Of a stretch of 64,000 bases of DNA, positions 36,913 through 46,400 are shown piece by piece (the stretch's first letter is position 1; each line of letters opens with the position of its first letter). Below the pieces are notes generated by a model, which worked only from the letters and a program-made list of their open reading frames with translations, was not told the DNA's origin and did no database searches. The stretch comes from JANXSG01 sp038203935. GTDB lineage: Bacteria > Armatimonadota > Chthonomonadetes > Chthonomonadales > Chthonomonadaceae. Position numbers and translations under genes: made by a program. The stretch is from positions 1 to 64,000 of the forward strand of contig JBBRDM010000003.1 of the NCBI GenBank assembly GCA_038203935.1. Reading direction: 5' to 3'.

Positions 36913-38046
36913 CCCACACAGTCTTGTATAGACTTCGAGATGTTCTAATGCGGACTGTTCCCACGTGAACTTAGCAGCGTGTCTGAAACCTCGGGCAATC
37001 ATCTGTCCGTTCAATTCTTTGTCGTCCAGTAATTTTTCGATGGATTCTGCAAATGCTTCAGCCGATTTTGGATCCAAAAGAAGAGCGGCATCTCCACCTG
37101 CTTCCGGCAATGAAGAAACATTCGTTGTAATCACGGGCGTTCCACACGCCATTGCCTCAACCACGGGCATACCAAAACCCTCATACATAGACGGGTAGAC
37201 AAAAACCTCTGCTTTGGCATATAAAAAGGGAAGCGATTCCCGCGGAACATAGCCCAGCGGCAAAATGCGATCTCCAATCCCGAGGCTGTCGATGAGCGAT
37301 TCTGCGTCATTGTATTTCCAGCCTTTCATTCCCGACATGCAGAGGAAAATATTCTCGTCGCAAAGTTTTTTATAGAGCAGTTTGATCGCTTGAAAAAGAG
37401 TAGGGAGATTCTTTCGCGGCTCCCAGGTGCCGAGGCATAGCAGATATCGAGTGGGCAGATTCAGGCCGCGAAGCGCGGGATGATCTGCCTGCACCAGTTC
37501 TTCATCACTCGGAGCTTTGATATCACAGCCTGGATAGCTGACTACCACCCGTTCAGCAGGAATACCCAGGATGTTCACAATATCCTCTTTGGTACTTTGA
37601 GAAATAGTGATCACAGAATCCGAATTTTCCGCCTGATATGGAATAGTGCGAGATAGATATCGAAATGAAGCAGCTTCCGTAATTGATTCAGGAAAATAGG
37701 CAAATGCCAGGTCGTATATTGTGGACACTGTGCGCGTCTTAGTATTGGAGCGCGGAGCAGGAAATGCAGGGAATGTCAGATGATACACATCAATATCTTC
37801 TGCTAATTTGGCGAATGGTGTATATTTCCAAAGTTCCTCAATGGTAGCTCTTGTTAGCGTTCCATTTCCAATAAACTCCTTTTTAGGAATATCTGGATAG
37901 GGATCCTTAACAATATCTGGCCCCCACAGCACAAATTTCTGTTCGCCTGGCAGAAGCAGGAGCGACCGGCAGAGATTATCTATGTAAGTTGCAATACCTG
38001 TTTTTCTTACATTTTCTAGCGGCTCAATCTCAAATAGTATTTTCAT
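36907..38046 (-). CDS. GT4-family glycosyltransferase
   Basis: This is a GT-B retaining glycosyltransferase of 379 residues. The C-terminal nucleotide-sugar motif is YPSMYEGFGMPVVEAMACG, with the EX7E glutamates. The N-terminus carries a KTGIATYIDNL acceptor-side loop as in mannosyl or glucosyl transferases. The ATG at 38046 is chosen; TTG and GTG codons just upstream are in frame. A TATAAT ends eight bases before the ATG on the minus strand, so the message may be leaderless. The acceptor is unknown. Confidence 0.88.
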   Translation of the reverse strand: MKILFEIEPLENVRKTGIATYIDNLCRSLLLLPGEQKFVLWGPDIVKDPYPDIPKKEFIGNGTLTRATIEELWKYTPFAKLAEDIDVYHLTFPAFPAPRSNTKTRTVSTIYDLAFAYFPESITEAASFRYLSRTIPYQAENSDSVITISQSTKEDIVNILGIPAERVVVSYPGCDIKAPSDEELVQADHPALRGLNLPTRYLLCLGTWEPRKNLPTLFQAIKLLYKKLCDENIFLCMSGMKGWKYNDAESLIDSLGIGDRILPLGYVPRESLPFLYAKAEVFVYPSMYEGFGMPVVEAMACGTPVITTNVSSLPEAGGDAALLLDPKSAEAFAESIEKLLDDKELNGQMIARGFRHAAKFTWEQSALEHLEVYTRLCGS

Positions 38047-38160
38047 CACCAAACATTATACTCTGCTGAAAGCGAAACACAGTTGTATAATATATCGTCA
38101 AATTTCTTTTCTTTATTTCGTCGAGCAATTATGAATGTATTTTGAATCTGGGAGAATTTT

Positions 38161-39102
38161 TTGAGCACAATCCATGTTCTTACTGAAAAACCTGTTGCGT
38201 ACGACAGTCCGGATCATATTCAGCCTTTCGGAACTGCTAATGACAACTCTATCAATAAGCGTTTTAATCGAAAATTGCTGCGCTTAATTCCGCCAGCAGA
38301 AATAAGATTGCTCGATATTGGCTGTTCGGGCGGTGGCTTTGTAAAGTCGATTCTAGATGCTGGCGGATTTGCGATTGGAATTGAAGGCAGTGATTTTTCC
38401 CAAAAGCGAAAACGAGCTGAATGGGCAACCATTCCTGACAATTTGTTTACTGCGGATGTAACCGTACCTTTCAAAGCAGTTCAGCAGAGTAGTAGTACAG
38501 AAGCTGAAGTGCAGATTCAATTTAATGTAATCACCGCATGGGAGTTTTTTGAACATATTTCGCAGCAGGGCCTTCCCGGAGTTGTAGATAATATACTCCA
38601 ACATCTCGCTCCAAATGGATTAGTGATAGTATCTGTTGCCCCGTATGAAGATATCGAGAACGGTGTTGTGCTGCACCAAACTGTGCAGCCAAGAGCATGG
38701 TGGATAGCAAAATTTCAGGAATTAGGGCTGCAGTATCGTGAAGAGTTTATGAATTACTTCACGTATGACTGGGTTCGGGGAGGTCCGCACAGAGCCTCGT
38801 TTACACTCGTTTTATCCCGAAACAACGAGCAGCCGCTTCATATTGATCGTCTGCGCTCTCTCAAACTTTTCTATTTGCCCTGGGAATCGTGCCGACCATT
38901 CCTGCGCTATCTTGTAGGCACCTTAAGAAATCAGTGGATGAGCCTGGAAACTTTTCTGTGGGTAGTGGGACTTTTAGGTGTGATTTTTCCGGTTGCAGCA
39001 CCACAATTGGCTGGCTCAGTGCTAGGAGGATATCTGATTTTGAGCGGGATGTGTTTTCTTGGTTTGGCGATTCTAAAAGCTGCATATCTTAACCGCCGAT
39101 GA
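38161..39102 (+). CDS. SAM-dependent methyltransferase with C-terminal membrane helices
   Basis: A class I methyltransferase domain occupies about residues 25-225. It has motif I LLDIGCSGGGF (50-60), the acidic end of strand 2 in GIEGSD, and ITAWEFFEHI, as in methyltransferases of glycan clusters. Residues about 255-308 form two strongly hydrophobic segments (LWVVGLLGVIFPVAAPQLAG; GYLILSGMCFLGLAILKAAY), which would tether the enzyme to the membrane. The start is TTG with GGGAG seven bases upstream. It diverges from the glycosyltransferase, with AT-rich promoter-like boxes between. Confidence 0.82.
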   Translation: MSTIHVLTEKPVAYDSPDHIQPFGTANDNSINKRFNRKLLRLIPPAEIRLLDIGCSGGGFVKSILDAGGFAIGIEGSDFSQKRKRAEWATIPDNLFTADVTVPFKAVQQSSSTEAEVQIQFNVITAWEFFEHISQQGLPGVVDNILQHLAPNGLVIVSVAPYEDIENGVVLHQTVQPRAWWIAKFQELGLQYREEFMNYFTYDWVRGGPHRASFTLVLSRNNEQPLHIDRLRSLKLFYLPWESCRPFLRYLVGTLRNQWMSLETFLWVVGLLGVIFPVAAPQLAGSVLGGYLILSGMCFLGLAILKAAYLNRR

Positions 39103-39131
39103 ATAAATAGAAAACTAGTTAGTTTTTTTTC

Positions 39132-40526
39132 TCAACTTTTAGTCAATTTCTGCTTATATTTTCCGATATAACGCCAATAGAAATCGATTAACGGCGCTTT
39201 GCTGCGTTTGAAAATTTCCCATTCCTCACGCGGCAAAGCAAGCTGGGTGAGCAGCGATCTTCGCGCTTCACCATTTTGAACCGCTGCTTCCAAATCCTCC
39301 CACTGGATAGTTCGCATATCAATTGCTCGCCGTAGTTCCTGCTCCCAAATCGAACCATGTACAGCACTTGGGGACAGCCAGGGATACCCTGTCAATTTAT
39401 TATAACATCTAAATAAGCCTTCATTCGAATCGGGCTCTAAGCGGAACTGCCAGTTCGCTGGAATTCTATTTTGAAGCGTATCGATTTTGTTTATTTTATA
39501 CCAATCCAGAAGTTGGAGGAGAGAATAATCTGTAACACCTGATGACGCGGGGGAAGTGTTAATATCGTTGAGGACTCGATCAATATTGAGAAGTACAAGC
39601 GCTGATTCGGTTAAATTTGAATTAGTCAGAGCTTTTGAAAACAGGATGCTCGCGCCGTCGAAAGGGAGTTCCCAAACTTCTCGAAGCTTCGTATTCAATA
39701 TCGGACTGCCTTGAAATATCAGCAGACGTTCTGTGCCGGATTTTGATAACTCGTTCAGCAGTTTTATGAACGATGAATTTTTCGATTCGTAACTGATATT
39801 ACTCGTGATCGGGTCCGATTGCGAAAACGAAAAATTTATCAACTCTGTAACAAATGGACCGGGTTCTTGCTCGTTGATATAATAATTGCATGGCATGGAA
39901 CTGGTAAGCGGAGCAAAATTCAGGTCGTATTTCCGGATGGATTGTGCCAACCCGGTAAACTGAACATCGAAGTTTGGCTGTCCATTGGCTAGCAGTGTTT
40001 TCTCGTTCAAGTCATTGAAAGATCCAGCGTAATTGGTTCCGCCATCCACACCGAGAGTTCGAATAAATTTTGCTCCAGACTGTCCAAAAAGTGAGACTAC
40101 CGCTTCAGAATTGAAGCTGATTCCGTCAACGATCGGCGCGCCAAGAATTGGTTCTGTGCATGAAATTGAAGAGAGATTGTACCAGATCAAACGCTTCTGC
40201 TCGTTCATCTTTTGGAGCACCGGGAAGTCATCGAAAAACGACTCTAACGGACGGCCTGCTGCCTTCATGTCGAGATGCGGGAAACGCGGCATCACCAGAT
40301 ATTTTGCATTTGCTAATATATATTCACCGCAATCCCGTATTACTTCGAGATCGATAATACTGGATATTTCCACCGGCATTTCTCGAACGACATGATTGAG
40401 CGCAGCCAGGCGAAATTCGCGTATGTCAAACTCGTCCAGCCGCTGAAATGTGGGGCCTTTGCCTAGAATTAGCCATTTACCGCCGCTGCCTCCGATCTCA
40501 TTCCACCACTCCGTGAACGCTCGCAT
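39132..40526 (-). CDS. DUF115-like protein of a glycan cluster, unknown
   Basis: The 464 residues are soluble. The N-terminus (LILGKGPTFQRLDEF near 19-33, then a Rossmann-type SSIIDLEVIRDCG) resembles the DUF115/Rossmann proteins found next to glycosyltransferases, and GVDGGTNYAGSF near 170 fits that family loosely. The second half, residues about 220-464, is unassigned. A role in glycan or glycolipid work is inferred from position, between a methyltransferase and an Agl23-like transferase. I am unsure of the family. Confidence 0.65.
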   Translation of the reverse strand: MRAFTEWWNEIGGSGGKWLILGKGPTFQRLDEFDIREFRLAALNHVVREMPVEISSIIDLEVIRDCGEYILANAKYLVMPRFPHLDMKAAGRPLESFFDDFPVLQKMNEQKRLIWYNLSSISCTEPILGAPIVDGISFNSEAVVSLFGQSGAKFIRTLGVDGGTNYAGSFNDLNEKTLLANGQPNFDVQFTGLAQSIRKYDLNFAPLTSSMPCNYYINEQEPGPFVTELINFSFSQSDPITSNISYESKNSSFIKLLNELSKSGTERLLIFQGSPILNTKLREVWELPFDGASILFSKALTNSNLTESALVLLNIDRVLNDINTSPASSGVTDYSLLQLLDWYKINKIDTLQNRIPANWQFRLEPDSNEGLFRCYNKLTGYPWLSPSAVHGSIWEQELRRAIDMRTIQWEDLEAAVQNGEARRSLLTQLALPREEWEIFKRSKAPLIDFYWRYIGKYKQKLTKS

Positions 40527-40600
40527 TTAGAAATCCTTCGCTGCAAAAATTTCTCTGATTCGACTGATATATCCCGGTAAATTAGAATTCTTTTTCGCCA

Positions 40601-42193
40601 TTAATTGTCTCCGGACTGTTCTGGATTCATCAGCTTCTTACGATCGAGATAAGATTTCCAGAGATCAAGCCGAACCCATGCTTCGAGAAATACTCCGGAA
40701 CGAATCCCAAAATATCCTGTCATAAGATGCGTGGCATCCAGCTTATGCGTCAGCTCCTCGTCGAACTCCGGTGACGCAAGTATAACCGGAGCATCCAGAG
40801 CCTTGGGTACTCCGTTCCAGTAGCCAATATTAGGAAAACGCCGCAGATTCCACGGCAGGGGCCAGTAGTAGTTATCCACCGAAAACACTTTTACAACCAT
40901 CTTATTTCTCTGGGGGCTGGCTGCAGCTAAAAGATCGAGGCGTTTCTGTAATTCCTCGATATCAGGCACTGTCTGAGCATAGACATAAGGGTTTCCTGGA
41001 TCGGCGAAGGCGATGAAACTGGTTCTATACGATTGAAAAGCGAGCTGAACGCAGCCAAGCAGCAAAAAAACGATTATTATAGATTTTCCAATCAAGCTCG
41101 GTGTGCAGCGGATTACAGAGGCAGCCCCAATTCCGGCAAGCAGTATGAAGCCGAGCAGGAAACTTAGCACACACCATGGCGTTTTGTAGGGAATGACGCT
41201 ATAGCTGACTGTTAAAATCAAAGTAGTGAATGTCAGATATCTCCCCAGGAAACTGCTGCCCTCTATTTGGGATTTCTTTTTTGGAAGCAGACTGAAAACG
41301 GCTCCGACAGCGCCCAATCCCAATATAAGTCCTTCACTCCAAACCGCAGCTCCTTTTTGATGAGTCCATAGTAATATCAGCAGATAGTAATACCAGGGAT
41401 GCCGATGAATATCCGTTCCATGGGCACGATGCAGCCAGGGAGTATAAGAACGCAAATAGTCAACAGGGCCATGTAAATTAGTCAGAAAACCACTTAAAAA
41501 AAAGCATGCCGCCAGCAGTCCTATGAGTATCGAGATGCTCAGTAATTTACGATTCTGCCAGAGCAGAGCAACCCTTGGAGAGTACTTATCGACCTTTGCC
41601 GTCCAGAGAGCAGATAACCACAAACCACCAGCTGAAGCGACAAACGTGAGCACAGCGGTCTCTTTTGATGCGATCATAAGGCCGGCACAAATGGAAGATG
41701 TGATCAGCCAAATGCCTTTTTTAGATCGCGCATACCGCCATCCGCAACCGATCATACCGAGGGTAAAGAAAGCGAGCAAAATCTCCTGAATATAGTAACG
41801 GCTGTAGAATACATAAGCAGGGGATATCGCGAGGAAGAGCGCGGACCAAATCACGGCGCTTTCACCCATGCCCTCTTTTAAGAGAATAACTAACAGCACC
41901 ATCACTGCGCCAAAGATTGCGATAGGAAGTCGATAGTCTTTTTCTTGGGTGGAAGCAAAATCATGCCGATGCTGCAGCCAGACCGCGGGCAGGGCCGCAT
42001 AGTAGATAGTGGGGCCATGAAACTCGTTGGGATCGTAGCGATAGATCCCTTTTTCCCACAGTTCACGGAATTTAAATGCGTGAACCGCCTCGTCGCCGTG
42101 CATTGGCCTGTTACCAAGATCATGGGTGCGAAACAGCAGCGCCCCAATACTCAGCAGAAGAAGCGCGGCGACAACGAGGCGGTTATGAATCAT
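40601..42193 (-). CDS. Agl23/TIGR03663-type membrane glycosyltransferase
   Basis: This is a polytopic membrane protein of 530 residues with about ten to twelve helices and the GT-C acidic motif MHGDEAVHAF after the first helix. The pattern THDLGNRPMHGDEAVHAFKF...GIYRYDPNEFHGPTIYYA (conserved segments, with a gap) matches the TIGR03663 family. That family is annotated as flippase-activity-associated protein or a PMT-like transferase that uses lipid-linked sugars. The ATG overlaps the TGA of the upstream discoidin-like gene (ATGA), so they are coupled. Confidence 0.85.
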   Translation of the reverse strand: MIHNRLVVAALLLLSIGALLFRTHDLGNRPMHGDEAVHAFKFRELWEKGIYRYDPNEFHGPTIYYAALPAVWLQHRHDFASTQEKDYRLPIAIFGAVMVLLVILLKEGMGESAVIWSALFLAISPAYVFYSRYYIQEILLAFFTLGMIGCGWRYARSKKGIWLITSSICAGLMIASKETAVLTFVASAGGLWLSALWTAKVDKYSPRVALLWQNRKLLSISILIGLLAACFFLSGFLTNLHGPVDYLRSYTPWLHRAHGTDIHRHPWYYYLLILLWTHQKGAAVWSEGLILGLGAVGAVFSLLPKKKSQIEGSSFLGRYLTFTTLILTVSYSVIPYKTPWCVLSFLLGFILLAGIGAASVIRCTPSLIGKSIIIVFLLLGCVQLAFQSYRTSFIAFADPGNPYVYAQTVPDIEELQKRLDLLAAASPQRNKMVVKVFSVDNYYWPLPWNLRRFPNIGYWNGVPKALDAPVILASPEFDEELTHKLDATHLMTGYFGIRSGVFLEAWVRLDLWKSYLDRKKLMNPEQSGDN

Positions 42194-42894
42194 TTAGTGG
42201 GCAGCCCGTATACCTCTACTTCGGTATATCGGTTCAGCGGATCTCGGAACGTACTTCCTTTAGAATAGAGCCGAACATATCTCGCAGAGATACCTTTGGC
42301 ATCCACCAGCTTGCCTTCATTCGTTTCAAAATATTCCCTGTCTTTACCGATCCCAAAACCAGCGTTATTCTCCTGATCGTTATTAAAGAGAGTGGTGACG
42401 CCTTCTATAAAGTTCGGATCATTGGATACCTGCACTATAACGCTATGAAAAACAATCGGCTCCATATGGAAATGCCATGCTACAATGTAAAAAAGTTTTG
42501 AGGGGGCTCCCAAATCAATTTTGACCCATTGCAGTCTCGGCTTGAGTTCGACAGCAGTATCGTCTCGCGCTTCTTTAACTCCATCCGTAATGAGGTCCAG
42601 TGTACCGCTGAACGGCGCTGCGCTGCTGGTAACTTTTTTGTGCAGTGCAAGATTAGTAGTGCCTTTTGGGACGAGCGGAACTGCACGAGGCTTACCGGTC
42701 AATTTCTCAACTCCGGGGCCAACTTTTCCGTTCGCGGCCGTTCCCGCAAAGACCGCTTTCGGCAGTTCCAGAGGAAGCGGAATGTTATCGTCGGCACGTG
42801 ACCTGCTAATCGAGGAAGTGAATGCGATCAAACTAAGTGCAATGGTTAACACCAAAAACGGTATTTGAAAAAAACGTCGATTGCTTTCGGACAA
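42190..42894 (-). CDS. Exported discoidin/F5-8C-like carbohydrate-binding protein
   Basis: The 234 residues start with a signal anchor or signal peptide (about 8-34). A Pro-rich stretch follows, then a jelly-roll domain of F5/8-type pattern (about 78-232). The domain contains TNLALHKKVTSS, LITDGVKEARD, QWVKIDLGAPSKLFYIVAWHF and ARYVRLYSKGST. Such domains bind sugars or lipid surfaces. The start is TTG with AAGGAG six bases before. It is coupled to the membrane glycosyltransferase downstream, so it may act on the same glycan. Confidence 0.8.
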   Translation of the reverse strand: MSESNRRFFQIPFLVLTIALSLIAFTSSISRSRADDNIPLPLELPKAVFAGTAANGKVGPGVEKLTGKPRAVPLVPKGTTNLALHKKVTSSAAPFSGTLDLITDGVKEARDDTAVELKPRLQWVKIDLGAPSKLFYIVAWHFHMEPIVFHSVIVQVSNDPNFIEGVTTLFNNDQENNAGFGIGKDREYFETNEGKLVDAKGISARYVRLYSKGSTFRDPLNRYTEVEVYGLPTK

Positions 42895-43021
42895 CTGTAT
42901 CTCCTTAGATTTCGTAATTGATTATTATCACGATTCAACTGCGTAATTGTACCACTAAATGTTCGACAGTTGAAATTTAATGAAGTTGCAGTCACACATG
43001 AATTGATCAAATTGCGCCGAT

Positions 43022-43061
43022 CAAAAAAATACCCCCGCCAATGATTGGCGGGGGGTATTTT
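43022..43061 (-). terminator. groESL terminator
   Basis: A GC-rich hairpin (ACCCCCGCCAAT/ATTGGCGGGGGGT, with one extra G) is followed on the minus strand by seven T. It lies 18 bases past the groEL stop. Confidence 0.9.
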
Positions 43062-43078
43062 GATTCGCGAGCTGCGAA

Positions 43079-44710
43079 CTACATATCGTAGTCGCCCATT
43101 CCGCCGCCACCGCCGCCTGCTGGAGCAGACTTCTTCTCGGGTTTTTCAACAACGAGGGTTTCAGTGGTCAGAATAAGCGCCGCGATGGAGGATGCATTCA
43201 CCAGGGCCGATTTGGTGACCTTGGCTGGATCTACAACGCCATCAGCGATCATGTCGCCATAAGTGTCCGTTTCAGCGTTGAAGCCGTGTCCCTTCGGAAG
43301 GGTTTTGACTTTGTTCACTACGACAGAACCTTCGAATCCTGCATTCTCCGCAATCTGTCGAAGCGGCTCTTCGAGCGCTCTTCGTACGATTGCGATTCCG
43401 TGCTGTTCATCGGACGAGCCGCCCAGATTGTCGAGGGCTGCCTGCAGATTGAGCAGTGTCACACCGCCGCCAGGGACGATGCCTTCTTCGACCGCCGCGC
43501 GCGTTGCGGAGAGGGCATCCTCAAAGCGATGCTTCTTCTCTTTGAGTTCAGTCTCAGTTGCCGCACCAACTTTGATAACGGCAACGCCGCCGGCCAGTTT
43601 AGCCAGTCGTTCCTGCAGCTTCTCTTTGTCGTAGGAGCTGTCGGTATTTTCGATCTGAGTTTTGATCTGGCTTATTCTGCCCATGATATCGGATTCAGAA
43701 CCGCCGCCATTGATAATGGTGGTCTCTTCTTTGCCGACTGTAATCTTCTCAGCAGAACCGAGCAGGGTGATATCGGCATTCTCGAGCTTGATACCGAGGT
43801 CTTCACTGATGAACTTGCCATTCGTCAGGATAGCGATATCTTCGAGCATGGCTTTACGTCGATCACCAAAGCCAGGCGCTTTGACGGCGACGCTGTTGAT
43901 GATGCCGCGAATCTTGTTTACTACCAGGGTAGCAAGCGCATCGCCATCAACATCTTCCGCAATGATTACGAGTGGTCGGCGAGACTGTGCGACTTTTTCC
44001 AGCAATGGAATAAGGTCTGCTGCTGCCGAGATTTTCTTTTCATGGATGAGAATATAAGGATTTTCAATGACCGCTTCCATTCGCTCGGGATCGGTTACGA
44101 AGTAAGGGGAGATGTATCCCTTGTCAAACTGCATTCCATCAACGAAATCAGTGTAGGTCTGGAGACTTTTGCTCTCCTCGACGGTGATGACGCCGTCCTG
44201 GCCGACTTTCTCAATGGCATCTGCTACCAGGTCGCCGATTTCCGGGTCGTTTCCAGCAATGCTGGCTACGCTGGCTACCTTGGCTTTATCGCCTTTGACA
44301 GAGATAGAAAGATTTTTGAGTTCGTTCACTGCTGCAGTGACAGCGGTTTCAATTCCTTTTTTAACCAGCAGCGGATTTCCACCGGCTGCCACGTAGCGAA
44401 GACCTTCATTTACAATAGCCTGAGCCAGTACGGTCGCGGTGGTGGTGCCATCACCGGCAACATCGTTCGTTTTGCTGGCGACTTCTTTAACCAACTGAGC
44501 GCCCATATTCTCGTACGGGTCTTCCAGCTCAATTTCTTTCGCAACAGTCACGCCGTCTTTGGTGATAGTAGGGGATCCCCACTTTTTATCAAGCACTACG
44601 TTGCGGCCTTTCGGGCCCAGGGTCACTTTAACCGCATTTGCGACGGCGTTTGCGCCGCGCTCGAGGGCTCGGCGTGCTTCCTCATCGAATTTCAGTTGCT
44701 TTGCAGCCAT
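43079..44710 (-). CDS. groEL: Chaperonin GroEL (Hsp60)
   Basis: This is the 60-kDa subunit of the double-ring chaperonin that folds proteins with GroES and ATP. The sequence is typical throughout: GPKGRNVVLDKKWGSP, GDGTTTATVLA, PGFGDRRKAMLEDIA and EEGIVPGGGV. It ends in the glycine/methionine tail GGGGGGMGDYDM. At 543 residues it is full length. It lies 26 bases after groES in one operon under CIRCE control. Confidence 0.99.
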   Translation of the reverse strand: MAAKQLKFDEEARRALERGANAVANAVKVTLGPKGRNVVLDKKWGSPTITKDGVTVAKEIELEDPYENMGAQLVKEVASKTNDVAGDGTTTATVLAQAIVNEGLRYVAAGGNPLLVKKGIETAVTAAVNELKNLSISVKGDKAKVASVASIAGNDPEIGDLVADAIEKVGQDGVITVEESKSLQTYTDFVDGMQFDKGYISPYFVTDPERMEAVIENPYILIHEKKISAAADLIPLLEKVAQSRRPLVIIAEDVDGDALATLVVNKIRGIINSVAVKAPGFGDRRKAMLEDIAILTNGKFISEDLGIKLENADITLLGSAEKITVGKEETTIINGGGSESDIMGRISQIKTQIENTDSSYDKEKLQERLAKLAGGVAVIKVGAATETELKEKKHRFEDALSATRAAVEEGIVPGGGVTLLNLQAALDNLGGSSDEQHGIAIVRRALEEPLRQIAENAGFEGSVVVNKVKTLPKGHGFNAETDTYGDMIADGVVDPAKVTKSALVNASSIAALILTTETLVVEKPEKKSAPAGGGGGGMGDYDM

Positions 44711-44736
44711 TCGTATCTCCTTATTTAAAATTTAAA

Positions 44737-45030
44737 CTATTCAACGATGGCGAAGATCTGATCTTCGTCGAGGAGTACAACTTCCTCACCATCCACGGTG
44801 ACTTCTGTTCCGCCGTATTTGGAATACATTACTGTATCTCCAATTTTTACGGTCAGCGGTTTGATAGAACCGTCATCAAGCAGCTTACCGCTGCCTACTG
44901 CTACGACTTTGCCTTCCTGAGGCTTCTTTTTGGCCGAGTCTGGCAGGAATATTCCGCCAGCAGTTTTCTCTTCTTCGGCGCTGGGCTTAACAACGACCTT
45001 ATCACGCAGGGGTCGCAATGCCATAGTCAT
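44737..45030 (-). CDS. groES: Co-chaperonin GroES (Hsp10)
   Basis: This is the 97-residue lid of the GroEL chaperonin. The family pattern is clear: MALRPLRDKVVVKP, the mobile loop EEKTAGGIFLPDSAKKKPQEG, and GDTVMYSKYGGTEV. AGGAGG precedes the ATG. It is the first gene of the groESL operon, downstream of a sigma-70 promoter and a CIRCE operator. Confidence 0.99.
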   Translation of the reverse strand: MTMALRPLRDKVVVKPSAEEEKTAGGIFLPDSAKKKPQEGKVVAVGSGKLLDDGSIKPLTVKIGDTVMYSKYGGTEVTVDGEEVVLLDEDQIFAIVE

Positions 45031-45141
45031 CCCTCCTTAAATGGGTATCGAGTTTGGAAACGGTTCTTTGTTCCCTGTATGGGCTGTTCGTTTGCAGAGC
45101 CACCCAATCGGGAATGAGATTGGGCACAGAATTCAAAAATT

Positions 45142-45168
45142 TTAGCGCTCATCTGCTCAGAGTGCTAA
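45142..45168 (-). promoter_or_regulatory. CIRCE operator (HrcA-binding site)
   Basis: TTAGCGCTC, nine bases, then GAGTGCTAA: the CIRCE inverted repeat with a single departure from consensus. It lies just downstream of the groES -10 box, so HrcA would repress groESL until heat shock. hrcA itself is not in the window. Confidence 0.92.
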
Positions 45169-45173
45169 TAGAG

Positions 45174-45201
45174 ATTACAATATTTACCTCCCAAGAGTCA
45201 A
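45174..45201 (-). promoter_or_regulatory. groESL sigma-70 promoter
   Basis: Minus strand: TTGACT (45196-45201), a 16-base spacer and TGTAAT (45174-45179), immediately upstream of the CIRCE element. The 387-base gap between groES and cysM holds this control region and no gene. Confidence 0.8.
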
Positions 45202-45416
45202 GATCATTTAGATTATTTATTTACGATTTTGCACATTGCCTGCCCAGTTCTTCTGCCTGCGTCGCGGATTGTTGAAGGTGTAGTGGATTATCGTCGACCC
45301 TTGAATCTGGTAAATTGTGAACATTGCGGACGATAAGCCTATAGTGCTATACTAAATCAATAGTTTGAGTCAGGATTAATATAAATTTTAAATCGATCGC
45401 TTTGTGAGTTTAAATA

Positions 45417-46400
45417 ATGTCGGCTGATTTTGTGTTCCCAAATCAATTTTCTCGTGACCCGCTTGAAGTTGTCAGCGGGATTTCACATATTACTAATCTG
45501 ATAGGCAATACACCTCTCATCAGGCTGCGATCGATAATTCCGGACAATCCTAAAGTTTCGATCTATGCGAAAGCGGAATGGGCGAATCCCGGTGGATCTG
45601 TAAAAGACCGCCCTGCCTATAACATGCTTCTTGTGGGCTATGCTTCAGGTAAACTGGCTCCAGGCAAAATAATACTGGATGCCACTTCCGGAAATACGGG
45701 CATTGCGTACGCAATGATTGGAGCAGCTTCTGGATACCCTGTTCATCTCTGTCTGCCTCTCAACGCTAACGAAGAACGAAAACAGGTTTTGAGCGCTTAT
45801 GGCGCGAAGCTGATTTTAACCGATCCCCGACTATCTTCTGATGGCGCGATTATAAAAGTAAAGGAACTGTACGAGGCGAATCCTGATTTATATTTCTATC
45901 CCGACCAATACAGTAATCCAGCGAACTGGCAGTCACACTACCACTCGACTGCCCCGGAAATTTGGCGACAGACCGCTGGAACGATCACTCATTTTGTAGC
46001 GGGGCTGGGAACGAGCGGTACTTTCATGGGAACTGGCAGGCGGCTCAAAGAGTATAACTCTAATATTCGGATCATATCGTTTCAGCCCGATTCTCCATTT
46101 CACGGATTAGAAGGCATGAAGCACATGGCATCAGCCATAGTTCCGGCAATTTACGATCCTCATCTCGCAGATGAAAATCGAGAAGTGGAAACAGAAGCGG
46201 CCCATGCCATGGTGAAACGGCTTGCACGAGAAGAAGGTCTGCTGGTAGGAGTTTCCGGCGCAGCCGCGATGATCTGTTCTCTCCAGGTAGCCTCGGAGCT
46301 GGACGAAGGTGTGGTTGTAACAATATTTTGCGACAGTGGAACACGCTATTTATCTGAGAGATTTTGGAAACGAGAGGATAATATTGATCCGTCTATCTAA
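45417..46400 (+). CDS. cysM: CysM-like cysteine synthase (PLP enzyme)
   Basis: This fold-type II PLP enzyme has 327 residues. The PLP lysine is K63 in NPGGSVKDRPA, and the TSGNTG loop is at 90-95. GLGTSGTFMGTGRRL binds the cofactor phosphate, and GVSGAAAMICSLQVA closes the site. Two neighbours, a JAMM protease and a CysO-type carrier fusion, match the mycobacterial CysM/CysO/Mec set. So it probably makes cysteine from O-phosphoserine, taking sulfur from CysO thiocarboxylate instead of free sulfide. That specificity is inferred from context. Its 3' end overlaps the JAMM gene by 17 bases. Confidence 0.9.
   Translation: MSADFVFPNQFSRDPLEVVSGISHITNLIGNTPLIRLRSIIPDNPKVSIYAKAEWANPGGSVKDRPAYNMLLVGYASGKLAPGKIILDATSGNTGIAYAMIGAASGYPVHLCLPLNANEERKQVLSAYGAKLILTDPRLSSDGAIIKVKELYEANPDLYFYPDQYSNPANWQSHYHSTAPEIWRQTAGTITHFVAGLGTSGTFMGTGRRLKEYNSNIRIISFQPDSPFHGLEGMKHMASAIVPAIYDPHLADENREVETEAAHAMVKRLAREEGLLVGVSGAAAMICSLQVASELDEGVVVTIFCDSGTRYLSERFWKREDNIDPSI

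Noticed and set aside
38081..38100. TATAAT box on the plus strand before the methyltransferase gene
   Set aside because: No -35 and no extended -10; the region is AT-rich and such boxes arise by chance.
43286..44728. 480-codon open frame antisense to groEL on the plus strand
   Set aside because: It exactly mirrors the highly conserved groEL gene; the translated product has no domain pattern and the frame is a by-product of groEL codon use.
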